A stretch of 64,000 nt of DNA from Halocatena salina (GCF_023115355.1 NZ_CP096019.1:1922001-1986000), one strand, 5' to 3'. Shown: positions 20,096 through 29,124, counted from the first letter of the stretch. Notes: a model not told the origin generated them from the sequence alone. Made by a program: numbers and translations.

Positions 20096-21583
20096 TCACC
20101 GTACTGATCCCGATCTCGTTCTGTTCTTCCCCGGCAGTCGTCCGAGCGAGCGACCCACAAGGTAGCCCAGAGTTCCGAACGTTCCGCCGTAGAGGAGCGC
20201 CATTTCGAGCGGAAACGTCACTGCATACTGTGGTGCCGTCGTGGGCACTGTCCAGTGTGTGATCGCCCACCCGACGACGGGACCGCTGGCGAGAACCACC
20301 GACGAACTAATGCCAGCGTTCGACCGTGCGCCGATCATTCCGAGCAGGAACACTAGCACGCTCCCAATGAGAAACGGCTCACCGACGGTACCGGCGTAGG
20401 TGGGTAGTGATCGCTCGATCGCAGTGTAGCTGTTGTGTGCGGTAACTCGCTGTGCAACGAGTCCCGCTAGTCCAACGGCACCGATCGTCGCGCCGATCAC
20501 CTGTTTGCCGCGTGCCAGCAACTGCGAGTGGACCGATTCGACGGATGCGTTCGTTTGGGGTGTCGACCAGGACTGCTGCTCGCTGTCGGGTTCCGAGACC
20601 GCTCGATCGGAGGGTGTGGATCGGGTATCCGATTCCTGTAGATCCTCGATCACCGCCGTTGCGATCTCACTCCCGCCGTTGGCGTAGGTGGGCGGTTCCG
20701 GTGGCGATTGCACCGCTGTGAGCACGTCGATAGCGTCGTTGGCGACCGTGAAGCCGGTCACGTCGCTCCGATCGATCCACTCCGCGACGGCTTGTTGTTC
20801 GGTGGTTTCGGGGTGAATCACGCAGGGGGTGCCCGCGACGGCTGCGTCCATGATCGTCGAGTAGCCCGAGCAGACGACCGCGTCGGCTCCTCGGATGTAC
20901 GGCAACAACGACGGGACCGCGTCCCAGTCGTCGGCACCGACGTTCAACACGTCATAGCCCTGTCGTCGGAGTTGGACAGCGATCCGGTCGAAATCGGAGT
21001 ACTGACTCGGAACACAGACGACATCGCCAGCGTCGATCGGATCCCGCTCACCGTCGAGCGCGATCGGTGGAACGCGTGTCACCCCGGTGGGATCGATCTC
21101 CGAAGACGGACACACAACCGGATAGAAGAACTCACGCGCCGTGGCGAGCTGGAATCTCGTGTGGAAGAACGCCCCTGCCCGTTCGAGCGGATCCTGATAC
21201 AACCCGGGCATGTCGTGTTTCACGACGTACAGGGGAACGCCAGCTTTCTGTGCCGCCATCGCTGCGAACATGTCGTCGGTCACCAGGGCGTCAGGATCCA
21301 TCCGGTGGAGCCAGTCGACGTAATCGGCTACCCTTCTGACACTCCCAGGAACGCTCTCGGTGAGGACGTGGCTCATCGATCCGCCCTGATACGTGTCGAT
21401 GTAGTTGACGGTCGTCGGTTCAAACTCGTCGTATCCGTTGAGCTTGACGAACTCGGAGCCGTTTCCGCCACCAGCCATCAACACGTTGGCTCCCAGCTTC
21501 TCGAGTTCCGTTCCGACTGCCAGCATCCGTGTCGCGTGTCCGGCACCTTCCGGATAATGAGCGACTGCGATCGTGGGTTGCAT
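20096..21583 (-). CDS. GT-B (MurG/UGT-like) glycosyltransferase with C-terminal membrane domain
   Basis: 495 residues. The first 330 form a GT28-like fold: an N-terminal AVAHYPEGAGHATRM loop, and a C-terminal nucleotide-sugar site around IRGADAVVCSGYSTIMDAAVAGTPCVIHPE, with QQAVAEW near the end. An acidic linker of about 50 residues follows and then four predicted membrane segments (about residues 365-490), an uncommon addition. It would transfer a sugar to a lipid or other acceptor at the membrane. An upstream TATA-like ACTATATAG lies at 21607-21620 on the minus strand. Confidence 0.75.
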   Translation of the reverse strand: MQPTIAVAHYPEGAGHATRMLAVGTELEKLGANVLMAGGGNGSEFVKLNGYDEFEPTTVNYIDTYQGGSMSHVLTESVPGSVRRVADYVDWLHRMDPDALVTDDMFAAMAAQKAGVPLYVVKHDMPGLYQDPLERAGAFFHTRFQLATAREFFYPVVCPSSEIDPTGVTRVPPIALDGERDPIDAGDVVCVPSQYSDFDRIAVQLRRQGYDVLNVGADDWDAVPSLLPYIRGADAVVCSGYSTIMDAAVAGTPCVIHPETTEQQAVAEWIDRSDVTGFTVANDAIDVLTAVQSPPEPPTYANGGSEIATAVIEDLQESDTRSTPSDRAVSEPDSEQQSWSTPQTNASVESVHSQLLARGKQVIGATIGAVGLAGLVAQRVTAHNSYTAIERSLPTYAGTVGEPFLIGSVLVFLLGMIGARSNAGISSSVVLASGPVVGWAITHWTVPTTAPQYAVTFPLEMALLYGGTFGTLGYLVGRSLGRLPGKNRTRSGSVR

Positions 21584-21648
21584 CGATTAGATCGTCTTTC
21601 TCAATACACCTATATAGTGTATAAAGATGGCTTCATCTCACTGTGCGT

Positions 21649-21915
21649 CTACACCGATCCCGAACGTATCCGACGAGCGGCCACATCCACACCGACCACG
21701 CCGAACCCTGACGCACACAGTCCACCGCCGACCGCGAGCACGAGCGCACCCGCACCGAGATATCGAAGCCGCGTTGTGTGGGCGGGTTCTGCCGCGGATC
21801 GAGCGAGCATGCGACCGGTCCCCGTCGCCACAACAGCGAACAGATAGAACAACACGGCGAACAACAGCACCACGCCACGACCGAGGAGGGAGCGTCGAAC
21901 GCGTTTCGTGTCCAT
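21649..21915 (-). CDS. Small membrane protein
   Basis: 88 residues with two hydrophobic segments (GVVLLFAVLFYLFAVVATG and LGAGALVLAVGGGLCASGFG) separated by a basic loop. Unknown function. Support beyond composition: an AT-rich TATATATAAT block at about 21932-21945 stands 20-30 bases upstream of the ATG, as expected for a leaderless promoter. It lies between the glycosyltransferase and the BtrH-like gene on the same strand. Confidence 0.55.
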   Translation of the reverse strand: MDTKRVRRSLLGRGVVLLFAVLFYLFAVVATGTGRMLARSAAEPAHTTRLRYLGAGALVLAVGGGLCASGFGVVGVDVAARRIRSGSV

Positions 21916-21976
21916 GCCAATAGCAGTATATGTAATTATATATACATTATGGTTGGTGTTGGGTTACAGACGTGGG

Positions 21977-22969
21977 TCACTCCATCGAGCGGATCGTCTC
22001 GTACAGCGCTTTTTCGCGGTCGGCGATCGTCTCGAGCTCGGTGGCTGCTTCCTCCAATCCGTCCCGAAGTCCGTCGTCGTCGGCTTCGCTCGCCTCTTTC
22101 AGGATGGTTCCGACCTCGGTCCAGTCGTCGGCGATGGCGGCCATCCGTTCGGTCACGTCGCTTCCGAACGGATGATCGACGCGTTCGAAGAAGTCCCGTT
22201 GGAGTCCGCGAAACGCGCCGCCACCGGTGCCCCGGCGTTCGACGTTCTGGTAGGCAAAGCGCGTCGTCCACGACGGATCGGGTAACGACAGCCACGTCGG
22301 TAACTCCGCCGCGAGCGCCCGGATGGCAGGGAGTCCGTGCCGTCCTCGACCTAATTCGTTGGAACGCCTTTCGGGATCGATCATAGAGCAAGCCGTCCAG
22401 TGTGTCGCTTCCCGAACAGCGTTCTCAAAGTCGAAATCCACGGGATCCGCATCGGTGACGACCAGATATCGGTTACTCATTGGTACGACGGGATCACAGC
22501 GCCACGCCGACCGCAGGCTAGCAAGCGGCAGCGACTGCAATGTAGGAAACTCACTGTCCGAAAGGAGAACGTGGGTGTCGTCGTAGCCCACCGCGAGCAC
22601 GGCGTGGGGTGCGAAATGGGTGTCCGTCCCGAAGTAATCCAGATCGTAAATGTCGAGGAACAACAGCACGGGTCGCCCTGCCTCCAGATGGGACTGCACG
22701 GCGCTCCACGCTGTTTCCCACTTCTCGCCCTCGCGTTCGGTGTAGTCGACGCCGAGCCGCTGCATGAACGCGCGTTCGAGTGTGAAGGGCCGGCCGAAAA
22801 ACGCACGATGGGGATCCATCGACAGTTCGAAGAACGTGAATCCTAGCCCGCTCGCAAGCCCGAAACAGGTCGGCTCATCAAAACCCCAGCCATAAAACTC
22901 CGAAAGGTTCCGGAGCGACACCGATCCGCAGTGGCGTCCGGGGCTGTGGTCGTAGCCTGAAAGCTGCAT
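21977..22969 (-). CDS. BtrH-like protein (BtrH N-terminal domain and DUF4872-like C-terminus)
   Basis: 330 residues from ATG 22969 (MQLSGYDHSPGRHCGSVSLRN); the longer frame from 23011 is unlikely. The N-terminal half matches the BtrH domain: an early Cys in RHCGSVS, the segment EPTCFGLASGLGFTFFEL, and HFAPHAVLAVGYDD with a His and an Asp, as in papain-like folds. BtrH in butirosin biosynthesis moves an acyl-peptide unit from a carrier protein to an amine. The C-terminal helical part ends with ETIADREKALYETIRSME. No carrier protein is nearby, so the substrate is unknown. A role with the two synthetase-like proteins at 15.5-19.2 kb is conjecture. Confidence 0.72.
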   Translation of the reverse strand: MQLSGYDHSPGRHCGSVSLRNLSEFYGWGFDEPTCFGLASGLGFTFFELSMDPHRAFFGRPFTLERAFMQRLGVDYTEREGEKWETAWSAVQSHLEAGRPVLLFLDIYDLDYFGTDTHFAPHAVLAVGYDDTHVLLSDSEFPTLQSLPLASLRSAWRCDPVVPMSNRYLVVTDADPVDFDFENAVREATHWTACSMIDPERRSNELGRGRHGLPAIRALAAELPTWLSLPDPSWTTRFAYQNVERRGTGGGAFRGLQRDFFERVDHPFGSDVTERMAAIADDWTEVGTILKEASEADDDGLRDGLEEAATELETIADREKALYETIRSME

Positions 22970-23060
22970 GATCGGGTTACGACTCGGGAGTACACAACCA
23001 GTTCGGTCCACAGCCGACGCTTTATTTCATGCGTCTTGGGAGTGGGTATCAGCGGAGTTG

Positions 23061-24197
23061 TTACCGACTGAACTCGATCGCAGCACCCTGTCCGAACCCG
23101 ACGCATTCGGTGGCGATCCCGCGCTCAGTTCCACGCTTTTCCATCTCGTGGAGAAGAGTGACAGGCAACCGCGCGCCGCTGGCGCCCAGCGGGTGACCGA
23201 TGGCGATCGCGCCGCCGTTGACGTTGAAGATGTCGTCGTCGATGCCGAGTTGTTGCTGACAGTAGACGGTCTGGCTGGCAAAGGCCTCGTTCAACTCGAC
23301 CAATCCGTACTCCTCGATCGAACGGCCGTTGCGTTCGAGCATGCCTTCGACGGCGGGCACCGGACCGATACCCATCACGGTGGGATCGACGCCTGCGACG
23401 TTGTTGGCACCGATCTCGGCCATGATGTCGAGACCGTGATCGTTCGCGAACGCTTTGCTCGTGACCAGCAGGGCGGCCGCGCCGTCCGAAACCTGAGAAG
23501 CGTTGCCGGGCGTGACCGTTCCGTCTGCTTTGAACACCGTCGGCAACTCCGCCAGTTTGTCAGCGGTCGTCCCCGGCCGGAGTCCCTCGTCTTCGGTGAT
23601 CGTTTCGTCTTCCGTTTCGATCGGAATGATCTCGTCGTCGAACCGACCTTCCTCGGTCGCCGCACACGCTCGCTGTTGGGACCGAGCGGCGTACTCGTCT
23701 TGAGTCTCCCGGGAGACGTCGAAGCGCTCGGCGACTTCTTCGGCCGTCATCCCCATCTGGAGCTGTGCGACGTTGTACTCGTCGTTCATACGGGGATGGA
23801 CGTTCTGGCTGTTCTGGCCCATCTTCACCCGAGACATGTTCTCGACGCCACCGGCGATGATCACGTCGCGCTGCCCGGCACGGATCGCGTCGCTCGCGCT
23901 GATGATCGACTGAGCCGACGACGCACACCATCGGTTGATCGTCGTTCCCGGAACGTTCTCCCCGAGATCGGACAACAGCGTGATGACACGCGCGAGATTG
24001 TTACCCTGTTCGCTGCGCTGTTGGGCACAGCCCCACATCAGATCGTCGACGTCCTCACCGGACAGTCCGGTCTCCGTGAGAATCTCGTTGATGAGTGGAA
24101 TCGAGAGATCTTCGCTCCGAACATCGGCAAACACACCGTCTTCTTTTCCCTGTGGGGTACGGTACGCCTTCACTACGACTGGTGTCGTCTCCACCAT
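23061..24197 (-). CDS. Acetyl-CoA C-acyltransferase (thiolase)
   Basis: 378 residues, full length. The acyl-accepting Cys is in INRWCASSAQSI near residue 89. The His motif NEAFASQ lies near 303 and GGAIAIGHPLGASGAR near 335. The last motif reads ECVGFGQGAA where most thiolases have CxGGG, so the second active Cys is kept. It either degrades 3-ketoacyl-CoA or condenses acetyl-CoA; the operon gives no hint because neighbours are unrelated. It may feed the mevalonate route with the HMG-CoA synthase at 33 kb. Start at ATG 24197, divergent from the AAA+ gene. Confidence 0.92.
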   Translation of the reverse strand: MVETTPVVVKAYRTPQGKEDGVFADVRSEDLSIPLINEILTETGLSGEDVDDLMWGCAQQRSEQGNNLARVITLLSDLGENVPGTTINRWCASSAQSIISASDAIRAGQRDVIIAGGVENMSRVKMGQNSQNVHPRMNDEYNVAQLQMGMTAEEVAERFDVSRETQDEYAARSQQRACAATEEGRFDDEIIPIETEDETITEDEGLRPGTTADKLAELPTVFKADGTVTPGNASQVSDGAAALLVTSKAFANDHGLDIMAEIGANNVAGVDPTVMGIGPVPAVEGMLERNGRSIEEYGLVELNEAFASQTVYCQQQLGIDDDIFNVNGGAIAIGHPLGASGARLPVTLLHEMEKRGTERGIATECVGFGQGAAIEFSR

Positions 24198-24365
24198 ACC
24201 CTCACATTACGCTTCGTCGTGTTAAAACAGCCTACTAACAACTTTCTACACCCTGTTTACGGTTCCACCGTCCCGTGGTTTATTCCTGTGTGTTCACATA
24301 CCATATTTTGCGATGTAAGCACACTCCGACGGTCTTATACGCGTTCCGCGACAACTGTTTGGGGA

Positions 24366-25796
24366 ATGACTGGCCCGGCGCTTGACGTCATAGAACTCAT
24401 GCTTACCGCCCGCGTCTACAACGAGGACACCGATCGTGACCCGGGCGATCTTCCACCGTCATACCGTCGTGCGTTCTGGCGCACTGCCGCTACCGCCGAT
24501 TCGGATGCCGACGCTGAGAACTCGACACCGGAAGACGCTTCGGGAGCCGGTGACCGTCGTGCTCCTGGCAGTATCCAACGACCTCTGACCGTTACCGATA
24601 CTCGGATCTCCGAGGCGACGGGAATCGCTCATCCGTGGGATACCGTCTCCGAGCTGTTGTTCACCCAGCGTGAGGAGTTCACGGGGGAACTCTCCTTCAG
24701 CGACGTTGAGATGGCAGAGCAGTGGTATCTCAAACGAACCGATGCGGACCGTCTCATGACCAATCCGACGCTCGCGGGATATTTCGAGTCGGACGTCGAA
24801 AACGTCGATTACGAGGCGGCACGCTCGATGAACCGTCCGATCCACGCCGATCGGGTGTGGATCGATAGCCTGCTCGAACAGGTGTTCGACGAGGAGGACG
24901 AGGAGATGCTCGATCTCGTCGAGGTTCGTGCCCCCCAAGAGATGGAGATGACGCTCGACGACCTCGTGCTCACGACGGATCAGGAGGCCGAGATTCAGAA
25001 GATCGTGAAAGCGATCGAGCATCGCGAATATCTCGCAGAAATCGGGTTGCGAGAGATCGGGAAGCTGCTGCTCGTTGGCCCACCGGGAACCGGCAAAACG
25101 TCGGTCGCTCGGGCGCTAGCTCACGGTCTCGAGCTGCCGTTCGTAGAGGTCAAACTCTCGATGATCACGAGCCAGTATCTCGGTGAGACTGCCAAAAACG
25201 TCGACAAGGCGTTCGAGGTGGCAAAGCGACTCGCACCGTGTATCTTTTTCATGGACGAGTTCGATTTCGTGGCGAAAACGCGCTCTAGCGACGAGCACGC
25301 CGCGATCAAACGCGCCGTGAACACGCTGCTCAAATCCATCGACGAAGTCAGTCTCATCCGAGACGACGTGTTGCTCATCGGCGCGACGAACCATCCCGAC
25401 CAGCTCGACGCTGCCGCGTGGCGGCGGTTCGACGAGATCGTCAACTTCCCAAAGCCCGATTCTCCGATGCGGGCGGACATTCTCCGGGTCATTACGCGGA
25501 AGATGGATATCGAGAACTTCGATCCCGTGGAACTCGCGGACAAGACTGAAGGGTTGACCGGCAGCGATCTCCGGTTGGTGCTTCGAGAAGCCGTGTTGAA
25601 CGCGCTCACGGAAGAACGCACGACACTTACACAGAACGATCTCCTCACTGCCGTCGAGGGCTTCGAGGAACGTGACAACCTCAAGAATATGGACATGATC
25701 AACGGTGACGCCGACGCGCTCATCGCCGGCTCGGGTGCACCCAACGGCGGCCACGATCATGATCACGTCCACGACCACAGCTCCAACGGCGACTGA
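24366..25796 (+). CDS. AAA+ ATPase
   Basis: 476 residues from ATG 24366. The same frame is open from 22968, but that extension runs antisense through the thiolase. The N-terminal 190 residues are acidic and unique (ELMLTARVYNEDTDRDPGD). The AAA core shows Walker A GPPGTGKTS near 237, Walker B FFMDEFDF near 296, sensor-1 GATNHPDQ and an arginine finger WRRFDE. The tail is His/Asp-rich (HDHDHVHDHSSNGD), possibly metal-binding. Only one AAA domain is present, so it is not a Cdc48 protein. Its stop overlaps the next start by one base. Confidence 0.85.
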   Translation: MTGPALDVIELMLTARVYNEDTDRDPGDLPPSYRRAFWRTAATADSDADAENSTPEDASGAGDRRAPGSIQRPLTVTDTRISEATGIAHPWDTVSELLFTQREEFTGELSFSDVEMAEQWYLKRTDADRLMTNPTLAGYFESDVENVDYEAARSMNRPIHADRVWIDSLLEQVFDEEDEEMLDLVEVRAPQEMEMTLDDLVLTTDQEAEIQKIVKAIEHREYLAEIGLREIGKLLLVGPPGTGKTSVARALAHGLELPFVEVKLSMITSQYLGETAKNVDKAFEVAKRLAPCIFFMDEFDFVAKTRSSDEHAAIKRAVNTLLKSIDEVSLIRDDVLLIGATNHPDQLDAAAWRRFDEIVNFPKPDSPMRADILRVITRKMDIENFDPVELADKTEGLTGSDLRLVLREAVLNALTEERTTLTQNDLLTAVEGFEERDNLKNMDMINGDADALIAGSGAPNGGHDHDHVHDHSSNGD

Positions 25797-26617
25797 TGCG
25801 AGTCACACTGCTCGGGACTGGCGACACCACGGGCACACCGACACCGGGCTGTGAGTGTGCGACGTGCCAAGCAGCCGTCGATCGGGACGTCGAGCGCACC
25901 CGGTTTTCGATCCACGTCGAGAACGAGGCGACGGGTGAGTCGCTGCTCGTGGACACGAGTCCCGACGTTCGGTATCAACTGCTCCGCGATGAGGTGGCGC
26001 TTCCGGACGCGATCGTCATCACGCATATCCATTTCGACCATTTGGACGGACTGGGCAACGCCTACCGGCTGTTCGAATCGCTCCCGGTGTACGCGGCAAA
26101 CGAAACCGACCCGACCACTGGTGAGAGTGTCGCTGAAACGATCGATCGAAAGTATGACTACCTCGATCGGATCGACGTGTGTCCTCAACCGCCACTCGAA
26201 CCGTTCGAGACCTGTGGGTTCACCGTGACGCTCCTGCCGGTCGAACATCCGCCGTTTCTCTGTTATGGGCTGACGATCAAGGATGAGACAGGAGCGAAGC
26301 TCTCCATCACCGGCGATACTAACTTCGCTATTCCCGATGCCACTCGGGACCAACTCGCCGATCCGGATCTGCTGCTCGCCGACGCCATCGTTCCGGCGCG
26401 GCTCTGTGAACACCATCCACTCGGGGGCCGCCACGAAAACGACGCGGGCGTTCCGCGAACCGTCGGAACCAAGCACATGACGATGGAGGGGGCGCTCTCG
26501 CTTGCCGAGGAACTGAACGCCGCCCGAACCCGTCTCGTTCACATTTCACACTTCCCGATGCCCGAAGAGGCGTTCGGTGAACACGCCGCCGTCGACGGCG
26601 AGCGGTACGTGCTCTAA
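25796..26617 (+). CDS. MBL-fold hydrolase, PhnP-like
   Basis: 273 residues. Zinc-binding motif HIHFDHLDG near residue 78, SITGDTN and a late HISHFPMP provide the metallo-beta-lactamase ligands. An N-terminal GCECATCQAA cysteine cluster is the feature that sets PhnP-like phosphodiesterases (which open cyclic ribose phosphates) apart. The start ATG shares a base with the TGA of the AAA+ gene, so expression is coupled; the pairing suggests a joint but unknown task. Confidence 0.85.
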   Translation: MRVTLLGTGDTTGTPTPGCECATCQAAVDRDVERTRFSIHVENEATGESLLVDTSPDVRYQLLRDEVALPDAIVITHIHFDHLDGLGNAYRLFESLPVYAANETDPTTGESVAETIDRKYDYLDRIDVCPQPPLEPFETCGFTVTLLPVEHPPFLCYGLTIKDETGAKLSITGDTNFAIPDATRDQLADPDLLLADAIVPARLCEHHPLGGRHENDAGVPRTVGTKHMTMEGALSLAEELNAARTRLVHISHFPMPEEAFGEHAAVDGERYVL

Positions 26618-26703
26618 CCACTTTTTTGCGCTCGGGTAGCTTCGCCACCACTCGCCTGGCGAGCCGGTCACTCACCCCAACCGCACACCCCCGACACAGT
26701 GAT
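26618..26703. repeat. Dispersed intergenic repeat between convergent genes
   Basis: This 86-base gap contains CCACTTTTTTGCGCTCGGGT and then a GGCGAGCC/CTCGCC-rich part. Read on the minus strand, it matches 30196-30252 over about 55 bases with few changes. It sits between two convergent genes, and the T-run could end transcription of the plus-strand operon. Confidence 0.55.
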
Positions 26704-27696
26704 TCACCACCGGTGGTGAACGTGTTCGCGGACGTGTTCGTCGTACGCGTCCGTGACCGCGCCGTGGGTTTGGTGCGAAAGCTCCGGATAGTCGGCGGCG
26801 TCGGCGTTCTCTTCGATGTGGGACGGCGAGGTCGATCCCGGGATCACGGTCGTGACGGCCTCGTGATCGAGGATCCACCGGAGTGTGAACTGCGCCATCG
26901 ACAACTCGCTCGGAACGTGCGGACGGAGGTCCTCGACCGCTGCGATACCGGCGTCGAAGGGGACTCCGGCGAACGTTTCGCCGCCTTTCGCGCCAACCCC
27001 AGCCGCAACGCCGTCCTCGATCGCTACACGGCGATGGTCGCCTTCAGGGAAGTCGGTCGTCTCATCGAACGCGTCGGCGAGCAGCCCCGAGGCGAGTGGC
27101 ACCCGAACGATGATCCCTACGTCGTGGCGTTGGGCCGCCTCGAACAGCCGTTCGCGGGGGCGCAGCCGGAGCGGGTTGAAGATGATTTGCACCGACTCGA
27201 CCACGTCGTATTCGATGGCCTTCTGTGCCTGCTCGACGAGTTCGACGCTGACGCCAGCGTGGTCGATCAACCCCTCCGCGCGGAGGGCTTCGAGCGCGTC
27301 GAACACCGCGGGATCGTAGAACGCGGACGTATCCGGGCAGTGCAACTGGACGAGATCGAGGCTGTCCACCCCGAGCCGGTCGATCGATCCGGTGACGGAC
27401 TCACGAAGCCCCTCGGGTGAGTGGCCACCATCAGGATCCGGTTTGGCTTTCGTCACGACATCGATCACCTCGGCGTCGTCTCGCTCTGTGAGTACCTCCC
27501 CGATGAGCCGTTCGGCGCGACCGTCGCCGTACACTTCCGCGGTGTCGATGAACGTGATTCCCGCATCGATCGCGGTGTGGATGGCGTCTCTGATCTGGGT
27601 GTCGCTCACGTCGCCCCACACCGGCCCGACGTTCCACGTTCCGAGTCCGATGGCCGTCGCGTCGATGTCCGTGCTGCCGAGTTTACGCGTCTCCAT
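26704..27696 (-). CDS. Aldo/keto reductase
   Basis: 330 residues from ATG 27696 (METRKLGSTDIDATAIGLGTW); the longer frame to 27828 adds a Ser/Thr-rich non-family leader. Catalytic tetrad segments are visible: DTAEVYGDG (Asp and Tyr), a Lys in VTKAKPD and LVQLHCPD (His). The NADPH pocket is at the VIPGSTSPSHIEEN end. It belongs to the AKR11/YajO-type branch with unknown physiological substrate. The gene is upstream-flanked by a PIN/HTH pair on the same strand, 128 bases away. Confidence 0.9.
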   Translation of the reverse strand: METRKLGSTDIDATAIGLGTWNVGPVWGDVSDTQIRDAIHTAIDAGITFIDTAEVYGDGRAERLIGEVLTERDDAEVIDVVTKAKPDPDGGHSPEGLRESVTGSIDRLGVDSLDLVQLHCPDTSAFYDPAVFDALEALRAEGLIDHAGVSVELVEQAQKAIEYDVVESVQIIFNPLRLRPRERLFEAAQRHDVGIIVRVPLASGLLADAFDETTDFPEGDHRRVAIEDGVAAGVGAKGGETFAGVPFDAGIAAVEDLRPHVPSELSMAQFTLRWILDHEAVTTVIPGSTSPSHIEENADAADYPELSHQTHGAVTDAYDEHVREHVHHRW

Positions 27697-27824
27697 GCCG
27701 AACGGTTCGGTCGATCGACCAAAAACACTGCGAGCCGGGGCACCGCTTGCCGGTGTCGGGGTGGATAGACTCGTGTGCTCGTGTTGCCCGCTATCTGTCC
27801 GGCGGTCCACGTCGTTGATTGGGA

Positions 27825-28403
27825 TCATTCCCGCCAGAGTCGACGAAATTCCTCGACTGCGATTCCATTATCGAGATGTGGAACACAGTACTCGACGACG
27901 ATCCGATCGTCGTACCGCTCCCCAAGGAGATCCATCGCTGTCTCGCTTTGGGCTTTGTCGGTCGTGTAGATGATACACTGATCGGTCTGCTCTGTTTCGA
28001 TCAGCTGTGTGGCGATCGCAAGTAAAGAGGCATCCGCTCGCGCGTCGGCTGCCGTCTGGTGGTGTTTGTCACGTTGGGTGATCAACTGCTCGGCTCGGTT
28101 CAGGACGGTTGAGACGGGACCAATGGTGAAATCCAGCGGCTCAGCGACCGTGACCCAACCATCTTCGATCGCTGTCTCGATGAACGATCCCCGCATCTCA
28201 TAATCCGAATCAGTGTTTTCGGTGAGCTCCTCGTGAGCCTGCTGCGAGATCGTGAACACGATTCCCTCGGTCGCAGCGAGCTGTTTGAACGTCTCGAACT
28301 TCGACGGACCCGGTCTGTCGGGTTGTGGTCCGCCGATCCAGACGAACACACCCGTATCTGCAACGTGACCAACGCGTTCATCATCAACTTCGACCGTCGT
28401 CAT
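27825..28403 (-). CDS. PIN-like protein, probable partner of the upstream HTH protein
   Basis: 192 residues. The N-terminal VADTGVFVWIG supplies the first acidic residue of a PIN nuclease. The middle segment DARADASLLAIATQL and YTTDKAQ resemble the second and third acidic motifs of VapC-type ribonucleases. Start ATG overlaps the TGA of the HTH gene by 4 bases. Such HTH/PIN pairs recur in haloarchaea and may act as toxin-antitoxin units; nuclease activity is inferred, not shown. Alternative: a non-toxic PIN domain RNA processing factor. Confidence 0.65.
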   Translation of the reverse strand: MTTVEVDDERVGHVADTGVFVWIGGPQPDRPGPSKFETFKQLAATEGIVFTISQQAHEELTENTDSDYEMRGSFIETAIEDGWVTVAEPLDFTIGPVSTVLNRAEQLITQRDKHHQTAADARADASLLAIATQLIETEQTDQCIIYTTDKAQSETAMDLLGERYDDRIVVEYCVPHLDNGIAVEEFRRLWRE

Positions 28404-29011
28404 TCTGCTCTGGTATCCGCTGCATCGAGTGGAATATCAAGTAATTGGGGTGTGATGTGACTCTGGTTCAGGTCGCTGAGGATACCAACGATCGCCTGAA
28501 AGATCGATTCGGTCTCAACCACTGGCAGATCGAGTTCTCGGGCCATCGATCGCAGTGTCGTTTGTCCCTTGAGTCGAGTAAGCGTGTACTCGATCGCGTC
28601 CGCTAGCGTTTCGACGCCGTGGCGATCGATGAACGTTTCTACTGTCTGGTTCTCTGCCTTTCGAGCGACTGCGACTACGAGAGCAAGATAGTACGTTCGC
28701 TCACGTGGTCCCATCGTCTGCCATGGTGACAGCGACAAGGCTTGTGGCGTCGCTTGATAACGATGTGGTCGTCCAGTCTCACTACGCGCGGCGAGCCCCT
28801 CCTCCACCAACCAACTAAGATCGTCATAGATCGTTGCGCGTGGAACCGCGGTAGAATCACAGATCTCCTGTGGGGTTAGCTCACCGTCTTCAGCAAGCAA
28901 AAGCGCCGTATAGACGCGCGCACGGTGATCCGGCTCGATCAGTGCCGCGAGCGAGCGAATCGTGGCGATCGGATTCGACCGCGTTGGGGAGGAAGTGACG
29001 TTGCCAGCCAT
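28400..29011 (-). CDS. HTH transcriptional regulator coupled to the PIN gene
   Basis: 203 residues. An N-terminal winged helix (residues about 25-95) includes LTPQEICDSTAVPRATIYDD as the helix-turn-helix and a wing ending with HRYQATPQAL. A helical C-terminal domain (VETFIDRHGVETLADAIEY, TLRSMARELDL) may oligomerise or bind the PIN protein. A perfect 7-base inverted repeat lies one base upstream of the start codon, pointing to autorepression of the two-gene operon. Confidence 0.72.
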   Translation of the reverse strand: MAGNVTSSPTRSNPIATIRSLAALIEPDHRARVYTALLLAEDGELTPQEICDSTAVPRATIYDDLSWLVEEGLAARSETGRPHRYQATPQALSLSPWQTMGPRERTYYLALVVAVARKAENQTVETFIDRHGVETLADAIEYTLTRLKGQTTLRSMARELDLPVVETESIFQAIVGILSDLNQSHITPQLLDIPLDAADTRAE

Positions 29012-29012
29012 A

Positions 29013-29029
29013 ATCTATATTCTATAGAT
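29013..29029 (-). promoter_or_regulatory. Palindromic operator at the HTH/PIN start
   Basis: ATCTATA-TTC-TATAGAT: two perfect 7-base arms around a 3-base centre, directly before the ATG at 29011. A protein bound here would block transcription start of a leaderless mRNA. It is the likely binding site of the HTH protein encoded next to it. Confidence 0.65.
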
Positions 29030-29124
29030 CTCGTATTAAGCGTTCCGACGAGCCAGCTGTTTCTCGCAGTGAATGATGTGGGATAAATAAATAACTTTAT
29101 AAGTAATGGAGGTGCCAAAACGAA

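Noticed and set aside
22968-24365. N-terminal extension giving a 942-residue AAA+ protein
   Set aside because: The frame is open but runs antisense through the thiolase gene. The AAA+ protein has a good ATG at 24366 with an upstream AT-rich gap.
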